DNA of 49,539 nt from Planctomycetota bacterium (GTDB lineage: Bacteria > Planctomycetota > B15-G4). Made by a program: the position numbers and the translations under genes. This document shows positions 42,966-49,539 of the stretch, piece after piece; the stretch's first letter is position 1, and the number at the start of each line of letters is the position of its first letter. The notes under the pieces are model-generated. The model did not search any database and was not told the DNA's origin. It worked only from the letters and a program-made list of their open reading frames with translations. The stretch is taken from the NCBI GenBank assembly GCA_003644265.1, contig QNBX01000013.1, forward strand, positions 1 through 49,539, given 5' to 3'.

Positions 42966-44029
42966 GCGGCTCCGGTGTCGAGCGCTCGGGAGAGTCGGAG
43001 GGGGAGTCGCTGGATGAGTCGCTGGAGGAGCCGGTGGAGGAGCCGGTGGGCGAGTCGGTCGAGGAGTCGGCAAGGGAGCGCGTGACAGAGCGGTCTGCGC
43101 CGCCCCTCGCGCCGCGCCCGCCGTCGGCGCTGGTGGTCACCCTGCTGCTGGCGCTGCTGAGCGTCGTCTGGGGCAGCACCTGGCTGGTGATCAAGCAGGG
43201 CCTGGTGGACCTGCCGCCGTTCCTGGGGCTGGGCCTGCGCTTCTGCCTGGCGGGCCTGGTGATGGCGGCCATCGCCCCGGCCATCCGGCGCCGTGAGGGC
43301 GGCACGCGCCCGGGCTGGGGGCTCACCCTGGTGGTGGCCATCGCGGAGTTCGGCGTGAGCTACGGCATCGTCTATCGCGCCGAGTTGGTGGTGTCGTCGG
43401 GCTTGGTGGCCGTGCTCTGGGCCGTGTATCCCCTGCTCATGGCGCTGTGCGGACACCTGGCCATCCCCGGCGAGCGCCTGCCCGCCCGGGCCTGGGCCGG
43501 CTTCTCGGTGGGCTTCGGCGGGGTGGTGCTGCTGTTCTTCACCGACCTGGCCAATGCGGGGCCCGCCGCCTGGGGTTGGGGCGCGGCCGTGATCTTCGGC
43601 GCGGGCGTGGTGGCGCTGGGCACCACCGTGCTCAAGCTGCGGGCTCACGGCGCCAGCTCGGCCCTGCTCAACCGCAACGGCATGCTCTTCTCAGGCCCCA
43701 TGTTCCTGGCGCTCTGGTTCTGGCTGGAGCGCGACCTGCCCTGGCAGCTCACGGGGCAGGCGCTCTTCTCCGTGGTCTATCTGGCCGTCATGGGCACGGT
43801 GGTGACCTTCGGCGTCTACTTCTGGCTGCTGCGCCACGTGGCGGCGTTCCGGCTCTCGCTGATCGCTTACGTGATCCCGCTGGTGGCGCTGCTGCTGGGC
43901 GTGCTCTTCGGCGACGAGAGCGTGGGGCCCAGCACCCTGGCCGGCACCGCGCTGATCCTGCTGGGCGTGGCCGCGGGAGTGCGCGGGAGCGACCGGCGCC
44001 GCGCGCACGGTGACGCGCGCGGTGACTGA
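42962..44029 (+). CDS. EamA/DMT-family transporter with acidic N-terminal repeat
   Basis: A 355-residue protein. After a ~50-residue acidic N-terminus (ESLDESLEEPVEEPVGESVE) come ten hydrophobic helices arranged as two EamA repeats; the first begins LLLALLSVVWGSTWLVIKQGL, the typical start of this family, and the second covers the VIFGAGVVALGTTVL and LIAYVIPLVALLLGVLFGDE regions. These are exporters of metabolites such as amino acids. The GTG at 42962 overlaps the permease stop. The acidic extension comes from a 12-bp DNA repeat and is not part of the fold; a start after it is possible but no better codon was found. Confidence 0.85.
   Translation: MSGSGVERSGESEGESLDESLEEPVEEPVGESVEESARERVTERSAPPLAPRPPSALVVTLLLALLSVVWGSTWLVIKQGLVDLPPFLGLGLRFCLAGLVMAAIAPAIRRREGGTRPGWGLTLVVAIAEFGVSYGIVYRAELVVSSGLVAVLWAVYPLLMALCGHLAIPGERLPARAWAGFSVGFGGVVLLFFTDLANAGPAAWGWGAAVIFGAGVVALGTTVLKLRAHGASSALLNRNGMLFSGPMFLALWFWLERDLPWQLTGQALFSVVYLAVMGTVVTFGVYFWLLRHVAAFRLSLIAYVIPLVALLLGVLFGDESVGPSTLAGTALILLGVAAGVRGSDRRRAHGDARGD
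42992..43087 (+). repeat. Degenerate 12-bp tandem repeat encoding an acidic N-terminus
   Basis: Eight divergent units (consensus GAGTCGCTGGAG/GAGCCGGTGGAG) are in frame at the start of the EamA gene and encode ESLE/EPVE-type tetrapeptides. Confidence 0.8.
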
Positions 44030-44144
44030 CGCCGCGCGCCGTACCGGGGTGGGGCGGCGTGGGGGCGGCGTGGGGGCGTGAGCTGGCGGGCGGCGCGAGT
44101 GCCATCGCAGGCGGCAGCCTCTGAACGCCGTCGCCGCAAACGAG

Positions 44145-44186
44145 AGCGGCGGACGCGGCCCCGTTCAGGGAGCCGCGCCCGCCGCT
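44145..44186. terminator. Long GC hairpin between convergent genes
   Basis: AGCGGCGGACGCGGC pairs with GCCGCGCCCGCCGCT (one A-C mismatch) across a 12-base loop, 115 bp after the EamA stop and 35 bp before the stop of the convergent cytochrome gene. It can serve as a bidirectional terminator; no T tract follows. The rest of 44030-44221 shows short GTGGGGGCGGC repeats only. Confidence 0.75.
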
Positions 44187-44221
44187 GATGCGCCGAGGCG
44201 CTGTGCCCTACGCGTGCCGGA

Positions 44222-47200
44222 CTAGCGCCGGACGTGCATCTTGTCCACGGCCTGGGGCATGCCCTGGTCGTGGCAGACGAGGCACGACTCGGCCCCCGAC
44301 ACGGGCGAAGACATGGACTCGATGTGCGCCACGGAGGTGTCGTCGTCATGGCAGGCGCCGCAGACCACGGCCCACTCGCGCGGAGGCAGGACGGCCTCGC
44401 TCGGGTGGCGCGTGTCGCGCGGCAGGATCCACGAGGAGCCGTTGTCCTCGCCGTGGCACGAGGCGCAGTCGAAGACGCCATCGGGCATGCGCGGGTACAC
44501 CACGTGGTCGTACATGTGCTCCCTGACGTTGTTGACGCCGTTCGGGTCGTAGCCGTAGCCGTTGACCACGTACTCATCGCCCTTGGCCAGGTCCGCGCCG
44601 CTGTGGATCTTGTGCACCATCTCGCGGAAGGCGATGGTCACGCCGTCGGTGGCGCTGGCTGAGGTGGCCACGTACTGGGGCCGGTCCGCCGCGCCCGCGA
44701 CGCCGTGACAGCTGATGCACGACTCAAGGCCGCGCCGGTGGCCGCCGTGGAACTGGATGTCCACGTGGCAGCTGGCGCAGTTCGCGATGCTCGCGATCTT
44801 GTCCCAGGGCTCGATCGTTGTGGCGTCTCCCAAGAGGAAGTCGTGCTTCACGCCCGGCGCCCCCTCGAGGTAGTCGTTGGTCTCGCCGAACAGCTCCAGG
44901 GTGCGTTCCTTCTCGCCCCAGATGGCCAGGGTATAGGTGCCGTCCACCAGTTGCTTGCCGGTCCACAGGCCGTCCCGTTCCGTCAGGTCGGGGCCGGCGT
45001 TGTAGGTCAGGCCGTAGCTCTCCGGCACGATGAAGTCGCTGGAGTAGGTGCTGATGATGACGGCGTCATCCATCCAGGCGGCGACCTCGGTGACGGTGCT
45101 GGTGCTCAATTCGAGGCTGAAGTCGTCACCCTGATCGAGCTCGTCGAGCGTGACGCCGCGCACGCTGGCGCCCATGTCGTGCGCCACCAGCGGGCCCGGC
45201 GCGTACGACGTCGTGACCGGTGAGGCGAACCAGAGCCGGTTGTCGATCACGTTCTGGATCTGCAGGTACTCCTCGCCGTCCTCACCGTCGTCGATCACCA
45301 CGAAGTCGTCGCGCTCGAATCCACTGGGATCATCTACGTCGACAAAGTTGATGGGCGGGAGCACGTCCGCGCTCAGCACGCTGTCGCCGCCCTCGCTGCC
45401 GGTGCGCTGCCAGAGCTGCGTCGCGTGAGCGCTCATGTCCCACATGGGCGTGTACGTCGCGGCGAAGACGTCGTCCTCCGCCGTGGCCGTGCCCAGGATC
45501 TCGAAGTGCACACGCATGGGCGGACGGAAGGTGTAGGGCTGGCTGCCCGTGAGCGCCTCGGCGGGGATGACCTGGTAACCCAGCAGCAGGTTCATGCGGT
45601 CCGTCGGGCCGGCCAGGGCCAGGCGGATGTCGTCCAGGCTGTCGGGCTCGATCTCGTTGCCCATGGCGTCACGCAGGAACATGCTGATGGCCAGCTTGTC
45701 GCCGGGGCCGATGTTGGCCGTGCCCTCGCCGTCCGCCGTGACCGACTGCACGTCAAAGACCAGGCCTTCGGCGAAGGTCTCGTCGAGCAGCGGGTGCAGG
45801 TGGCCGTCGATGGTGGCCAGGGACGAACCCTCGGTGGGGTGGCACAGGGTGCAGGTGGCGTCGCTGGTCTGCCCCGGCATGGTCGAGGTGTTGGCGCGGT
45901 AGGGCAGCTCGTGCACCCAGTCGTCGTGGCAGGAGCCGCAGGTGTTGCGACGCATGACGGAGTAGGCGAAGTCGCCCTGGGCGGGCTTCTCGATGGGGCC
46001 GTCGCCGTCGGGGTCGCCGTGGCACAGCACGCAGTTCGTGTTGGCGCTGCGCATGGTGTCCTCGAGGTCCTGCTGCTCCTCAGTCAGCATCAGCTCGTAG
46101 CCGGCGTCGCGGGGCATGGGCTCGTTGACGTGGGGCCAGGCGGGCAGGTGCGTGTCGGAGTAGTCGACCACGTGGTCCTTGTAGCCGATCATCTGGTAGG
46201 GCACGGGCTCGGCGTCGTAGACGCGCTTGCCGTCGCTGTCCGTGGTCACGCCCAGCACGCTCGGCAGGTAGGCGCCGTTGTGCAGCTTGTGCACCATCAC
46301 GCTCCACTCGATGGTCACGCCGGGCGTGCCGTCGGGGGCGTCGTCGGGGGTCGTGTTGCGGTCCTCGGCGCCAGCCGTGTGACACAGCACACACAGCTCG
46401 GTCGTGCGGCGCCCGCCGCCGTGGAACTGCAGCACGCCGTGGCAGGCGTTGCAGTTGTCAGAGCTGGTCACGGCCCGCGGGACGAGCTGCTTGACCGAGG
46501 CGCCGACCAGGATGTCGTACAGGGTCGTGCCGACCTCCTTGTGGCTGTCGCCCTCGACGCTGTAGCTCCACTCGAACCACATGCCGACGGTGTAGGTGCC
46601 GTCCAGCAGGTCCTGGCCCTGCAGCTCGCCGTCGTCCTCGTCGAAGTCGGGCGTGTCGTTGTAGGGCGGCAGGTAGGTGGCGGGCAGCGGCGGCAGGGTG
46701 TAGGTGTAGGTGCCGTCGCCATTGTCCACCGAGGCGGTGATCACGTCGCTGAGCTGAGCGATCACGCGCTGGTAGTTGAAGGTGGGGCCGGAGAGCGCGA
46801 TGCGTCCCGCGTTCATCTCGTCCAGCAGCCAGCCGCTGCCGTCGTCCTTGAGCAGTCGATAGGTGATGGCCACGCGGTCGCCGACCTCGTAGTTGCCCGT
46901 GGCGCCGCTGGTGCCGCGCACGTCGAGGATCTGGGGGCTCACGCCCGGGGCGGGCTGGTCCTTGGCGATCTCTGTGGAGGTCGCGCCGTCGCCGGCGTCG
47001 GCCGAGTAGGTGCCGTCGTAGATGAACGTGCCGGACACGGCCACGGGCTCCACGCCCTCGGTCATGGGGAAGAGCTCGCCGTGGAATGACCCTGCCACGA
47101 TGCCCTCCTGCACGGCGCTGACCAGGATCACGAAGCTGTCGTCAGCCGACATGAGCTCGACGCTGGGCTCGCCCTTGTTGGTCTCGACGTAGCTGATCAT

Positions 47201-48076
47201 GGCGGGGGCGGTGGTGTACTGCCCGGGCGCCAGGTCCTTGGCCACCACGAAGGGCAGCACGAGCTGAAGGCGCCGGGCGTTGTTGCCACCCGTGTCGCCC
47301 AGGACGGTGGTGGGGCCGCTGAACGTCGCGCCCACGATCACCTTCTTGTTGCTCACCTTGAAGTTCTTGAAGCCGTCGAGCTTCGCGTCGATGACGGGCT
47401 TGCCGAGCTTCTTGGTGCTGCCGACGATGGCCAGGCCTCCGACCTCCAGGTCTGCGCCGACGTTGTCGGTGAACTTCACGTCCCAGGTGCCGTTCGGAAC
47501 CGAGGTGGGCACGCGCATGACGAACTCCCAGACGCCTTCTTCGTCCGTGGTCGCCTTGGAGACGATCTTGGCGTTCTTGCCCATGACGAGCAGCTTCTCC
47601 TGCTTGCCGCTGGGGTTGTTCACGAGCACGCTGATCTCGTCGTTGGGCAGGGCCGGTTCGTCGGTGTCGACCAGGACGATCTCGGGTCCCTCGACGCCGA
47701 GCGTGGCGGGGGACATGACCGGGGCGATGCCCTTGCCCCTGGGCTTGACCATCAGGGAGTAGTCACCCTCCCGCGCCCGCTTGATGAGCACCATCAGCTC
47801 GCCGTCGTTGGTGAGCTCGAGCAGCTTGACCACGGTGCCCTTGGCGCGCGTCTTGCCATTGGTGGTGAGCCAGACACGCGGCGGCTTGGCGCCGAAACCC
47901 GTGCCGATCACCTGCACGCTGTCTCCCACGACGACGCTGTCGGTCGAGAGCGAGGCGATGCTGGCTTGCGCGGCGGCGTTCGATGGGAACGCGACGACGA
48001 GGGCGACGGCCAACAGGGCGATCGCGCCCCGGAAGCAGGAGTCCAGCCCGGCGGGCAACAGGCGGGGGCAACGCAT
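44222..48076 (-). CDS. OmcA/MtrC-family decaheme c-type cytochrome, extended form
   Basis: A 1,284-residue exported protein with exactly ten CxxCH heme motifs, first Cys at residues 542, 562, 682, 713, 742, 1100, 1120, 1204, 1239 and 1265. They form two groups of five with similar spacing, and each group opens with the same pattern (CNACHGVLQFHGG; CASCHVDIQFHGG) and has an MVHKLH/MVHKIH segment. This matches the OmcA/MtrC group that passes electrons to external acceptors, but members are usually ~600-750 residues; here ~500 N-terminal residues contain an IPT/TIG-like domain (~25-110) and further beta-rich repeats. The signal peptide (LLAVALVVAFPSNAAAQA) has no lipobox, unlike typical members. 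ATG 48076 has GGAGGAA 6 bases upstream. No porin or maturation gene is adjacent. Confidence 0.93.
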   Translation of the reverse strand: MRCPRLLPAGLDSCFRGAIALLAVALVVAFPSNAAAQASIASLSTDSVVVGDSVQVIGTGFGAKPPRVWLTTNGKTRAKGTVVKLLELTNDGELMVLIKRAREGDYSLMVKPRGKGIAPVMSPATLGVEGPEIVLVDTDEPALPNDEISVLVNNPSGKQEKLLVMGKNAKIVSKATTDEEGVWEFVMRVPTSVPNGTWDVKFTDNVGADLEVGGLAIVGSTKKLGKPVIDAKLDGFKNFKVSNKKVIVGATFSGPTTVLGDTGGNNARRLQLVLPFVVAKDLAPGQYTTAPAMISYVETNKGEPSVELMSADDSFVILVSAVQEGIVAGSFHGELFPMTEGVEPVAVSGTFIYDGTYSADAGDGATSTEIAKDQPAPGVSPQILDVRGTSGATGNYEVGDRVAITYRLLKDDGSGWLLDEMNAGRIALSGPTFNYQRVIAQLSDVITASVDNGDGTYTYTLPPLPATYLPPYNDTPDFDEDDGELQGQDLLDGTYTVGMWFEWSYSVEGDSHKEVGTTLYDILVGASVKQLVPRAVTSSDNCNACHGVLQFHGGGRRTTELCVLCHTAGAEDRNTTPDDAPDGTPGVTIEWSVMVHKLHNGAYLPSVLGVTTDSDGKRVYDAEPVPYQMIGYKDHVVDYSDTHLPAWPHVNEPMPRDAGYELMLTEEQQDLEDTMRSANTNCVLCHGDPDGDGPIEKPAQGDFAYSVMRRNTCGSCHDDWVHELPYRANTSTMPGQTSDATCTLCHPTEGSSLATIDGHLHPLLDETFAEGLVFDVQSVTADGEGTANIGPGDKLAISMFLRDAMGNEIEPDSLDDIRLALAGPTDRMNLLLGYQVIPAEALTGSQPYTFRPPMRVHFEILGTATAEDDVFAATYTPMWDMSAHATQLWQRTGSEGGDSVLSADVLPPINFVDVDDPSGFERDDFVVIDDGEDGEEYLQIQNVIDNRLWFASPVTTSYAPGPLVAHDMGASVRGVTLDELDQGDDFSLELSTSTVTEVAAWMDDAVIISTYSSDFIVPESYGLTYNAGPDLTERDGLWTGKQLVDGTYTLAIWGEKERTLELFGETNDYLEGAPGVKHDFLLGDATTIEPWDKIASIANCASCHVDIQFHGGHRRGLESCISCHGVAGAADRPQYVATSASATDGVTIAFREMVHKIHSGADLAKGDEYVVNGYGYDPNGVNNVREHMYDHVVYPRMPDGVFDCASCHGEDNGSSWILPRDTRHPSEAVLPPREWAVVCGACHDDDTSVAHIESMSSPVSGAESCLVCHDQGMPQAVDKMHVRR

Positions 48077-48175
48077 GGTTCTTCCTCCGAAGATCGGCAG
48101 CGGGGCCATCCGCGGTGCGGTGGCCGACAGACCCTCGATTGTCCAGAACAGGCCATTCGGAGGGCCAGACAAAAC

Positions 48176-48205
48176 ATCATGCCAAACAACTGATTGACGT
48201 GTCAG
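48176..48205 (-). promoter_or_regulatory. Candidate promoter of the decaheme cytochrome gene
   Basis: In an AT-rich island the minus strand has CTGACA (48205-48200) and CATGAT (48181-48176), separated by 18 bases: a reasonable sigma-70 promoter about 100 bases before the ATG at 48076. Confidence 0.5.
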
Positions 48206-48223
48206 GAAATCAATCGTGATTTC
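48206..48223. promoter_or_regulatory. Inverted repeat upstream of the cytochrome promoter
   Basis: GAAATCA-ATCG-TGATTTC abuts the candidate -35 box on its upstream side, the usual place for an activator site. Its AT content is unusual for this genome. The regulator is unknown. Confidence 0.5.
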
Positions 48224-48312
48224 TTGACCCGGCTCACGGCGGGTCGTGAGGCGGCTTCAGCGCAGCGGCCCGGCGGCCCAGCGGCCCCGTTCGAGCCCGG
48301 ATCCGCCCCGCG

Positions 48313-48400
48313 CCGACCCCGCGCCGACCCCGTTCCGACCCCGCTCCGACCCCGCTCCGGCCCCGCTCCGGCCCCGCTCCGACCCTGCGCCGATCCGGCG
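48313..48400 (+). repeat. 11-bp tandem repeat between pyrE and the cytochrome promoter
   Basis: Eight imperfect units (consensus CCGACCCCGCT) lie just downstream of the pyrE stop and upstream of the cytochrome promoter, making up most of the 333-bp gap 48077-48409 outside the promoter. Confidence 0.85.
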
Positions 48401-48409
48401 CGTCAGCGC

Positions 48410-49084
48410 TCAGCAGGCGCCGTACTCGGCGCGGTAGGCCTGCATCGCGGCCAGGCAGGCGTCGTCGATCACGACCCCGGCGTCCAACTCGCGGCCGTGC
48501 AGGTGCTGCATGATCTCCTGCACGGTGACGATGGCGAAGGTGGGCATGCAGAACTCAGCGCTCAGCTCCGTCAGGGCGGAGGCCTCGCCCTGACCGCGCT
48601 CCTGGCGATCCACCGACACGATCAGGCCGGCCAGGGTCACGTCGGCGGCCGCACGCAGCTTGGGCACGGTCTCGCGCACGGAGGTGCCCGCGGTGGTGAC
48701 GTCCTCCACGATCAGCACCCGCTCGCCGTTGCGCGGGGCGTGCCCCACCAGCGAGCCGCCCTCGCCGTGGTCCTTGGCCTCCTTGCGATCGAAGCAGAAG
48801 GCCACGTCCAGGTCGTGTTCGGCGGCCAGGGCCATGGAGGTCGTGGCCACCAGCGGGATGCCCTTGTAGGCCGGCCCGAACAGCACCTGCGGGGGCAGCT
48901 CCAGGTGCTCGATGATGGCCTGGGCGTAGTAGCGGCCCAGCGTGGCCAGCTGGGAGCCGGTCTCGTACTTGCCGGTGTTGACGAAGAACGGCGTGCGGCG
49001 CCCGCTCTTGGTGACGAAGTCCCCAAACGTCAGCACGCCGCAGCGCACCATGAACTCGATGAACTCCTGCTTGTAGGCCTGCAC
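48410..49084 (-). CDS. pyrE: Orotate phosphoribosyltransferase
   Basis: A 224-residue type-I phosphoribosyltransferase. The PRPP-binding motif is RVLIVEDVTTAGTSVRETV; substrate-side segments are KSGRRTPFFVNTGKY, VLFGPAYKGIPLVA and FDRKEAKDHGEGGSLVG, the last being the flexible loop specific to OPRTases. It converts orotate and PRPP to OMP in pyrimidine synthesis in the cytoplasm. The GTG start at 49084 has GGAG 8 bases upstream. No other pyr gene is in view; the gene reads toward the cytochrome but is separated from it by a repeat array and a promoter. Confidence 0.95.
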   Translation of the reverse strand: MQAYKQEFIEFMVRCGVLTFGDFVTKSGRRTPFFVNTGKYETGSQLATLGRYYAQAIIEHLELPPQVLFGPAYKGIPLVATTSMALAAEHDLDVAFCFDRKEAKDHGEGGSLVGHAPRNGERVLIVEDVTTAGTSVRETVPKLRAAADVTLAGLIVSVDRQERGQGEASALTELSAEFCMPTFAIVTVQEIMQHLHGRELDAGVVIDDACLAAMQAYRAEYGAC

Positions 49085-49309
49085 GTCGGACTCCGGAGGG
49101 CGGGGGCGGCGCCCGATTGTGCCGCCGGGGTGGGGCCGCCGCCAGCCCCCGACACGGAGCGCATTGCATCGGCCGCGGCGGCCTTGCTAGCGTCGTCATC
49201 GCGTTGGCCCTCGTGAGCGCCTGCGCTGCTCCACATGCGCGGGCCGCGCTCGAGGCGGCTCCGGCTGCGGGCAGCTCGGGCGCGCAGCACCATCTCCTTG
49301 AATCGGCTC

Positions 49310-49486
49310 ATGAGCGACACCCTTCAGGCCTTCCTCCTCAGCGCAGCGCGCAGCGAGCACGACGCGGGCCAGGACATCGTGCCCAGCGGGGCCGACGCGC
49401 CGGTCCTGGGCTACGTCGAGGAGGGCCTGACGCTAGCAGCCTGTGGCGGAAGGGCCGTTTTGAGATGCCGTCACGCCGCTGCGTAG
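49310..49486 (+). CDS. Short or interrupted reading frame at the right edge
   Basis: ATG 49310 starts a 58-codon frame (MSDTLQAFLLSAARSEHDA ... GADAPVLGYVEEGLTLAA) with codon use like real genes up to about 49437. After that the sequence changes character (GGGCCGTTTTGAGATGCC), the frame continues as CGGRAVLRCRHAAA and stops at 49486, and the last 50 bp are not coding-like. The first 43 residues may be the N-terminus of a protein cut by an insertion or deletion at ~49437. The family is not recognisable. No transposase or inverted repeat is visible before the window ends. Confidence 0.4.
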   Translation: MSDTLQAFLLSAARSEHDAGQDIVPSGADAPVLGYVEEGLTLAACGGRAVLRCRHAAA

Positions 49487-49539
49487 CAGCCCAAGCGCGC
49501 GGGGGCTCGCCGGAGGATTCTCGCGATTTGTGCGCGGGA

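Noticed and set aside
45425..47089. A 554-codon plus-strand frame rich in Val, Gly and Ala
   Set aside because: It is antisense to the decaheme cytochrome, whose ten CxxCH motifs fix the true frame.
49030..49320. A 96-codon minus-strand frame starting MSLMSRFKEMVL upstream of pyrE
   Set aside because: It overlaps the start of pyrE in another frame, becomes Ser/Arg-rich low-complexity sequence, and has no recognisable motif.

Overview
This is a GC-rich, gene-dense chromosomal window (third codon positions almost all G/C). Lipoprotein and Sec signal peptides, a multiheme outer-surface cytochrome family, sulfatase-fold lipoproteins, DUF2092-type and beta-helix secreted proteins point to a Gram-negative-type bacterium, probably Myxococcota or Planctomycetota; the sequence alone does not decide. 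No tRNA, rRNA or CRISPR array was seen.

Layout. (1) 1-6119, plus strand: nucleotidyltransferase fragment, GT2, NAD-sugar epimerase, sulfatase-fold lipoprotein and GT-C membrane glycosyltransferase. (2) 6232-11674, minus: methyltransferase, lipid-flippase-like protein, polyprenol-phosphate sugar synthase, a sulfatase-fold lipoprotein and a catalytically dead paralogue, nearly all overlapping or 1-50 bp apart. (3) 11730-15086, minus: a radical SAM protein and a methyltransferase sharing an N-terminal module I cannot assign to a family. (4) 15260-17851: beta-helix/PHP phosphoesterase. (5) 17868-22619, minus: kinase-pyrophosphorylase fusion and two exported proteins. (6) 22771-28760: glutamate-dehydrogenase family, membrane protein, amidase, Asd. 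(7) 28921-36446: exported proteins, a frameshifted M14 peptidase, an SUMF1-domain protein, and a thioredoxin-like protein with an in-frame TGA. (8) 36456-38852, minus: exported protein, ECF sigma factor with an apparent CTG start, anti-sigma-like protein. (9) 39172-44029: metallo-hydrolase, FkbM methyltransferase, ABC-2 exporter pair, EamA transporter. (10) 44222-49539: 1,284-residue decaheme OmcA/MtrC-type cytochrome, pyrE, and an incomplete right edge.

Regions 1-5 read as a surface-glycan supply locus: sugar activation (nucleotidyltransferase, epimerase, kinase-pyrophosphorylase), polyprenyl-linked sugar formation and flipping, transfer by a GT-C enzyme, and decoration by methyltransferases and alkaline-phosphatase-superfamily proteins whose nucleophile position is Thr, not Cys/Ser. 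The decaheme cytochrome suggests electron transfer to external acceptors.

The best candidates for something undescribed are the shared module of the radical SAM/methyltransferase pair and the reversed kinase-pyrophosphorylase fusion. The window is also rich in short tandem repeats (8, 9, 11, 12 bp), often in the leader-peptide part of genes. Three reading frames are interrupted by a single event (11820, 31358, 34174); raw reads are needed to separate biology from assembly error.
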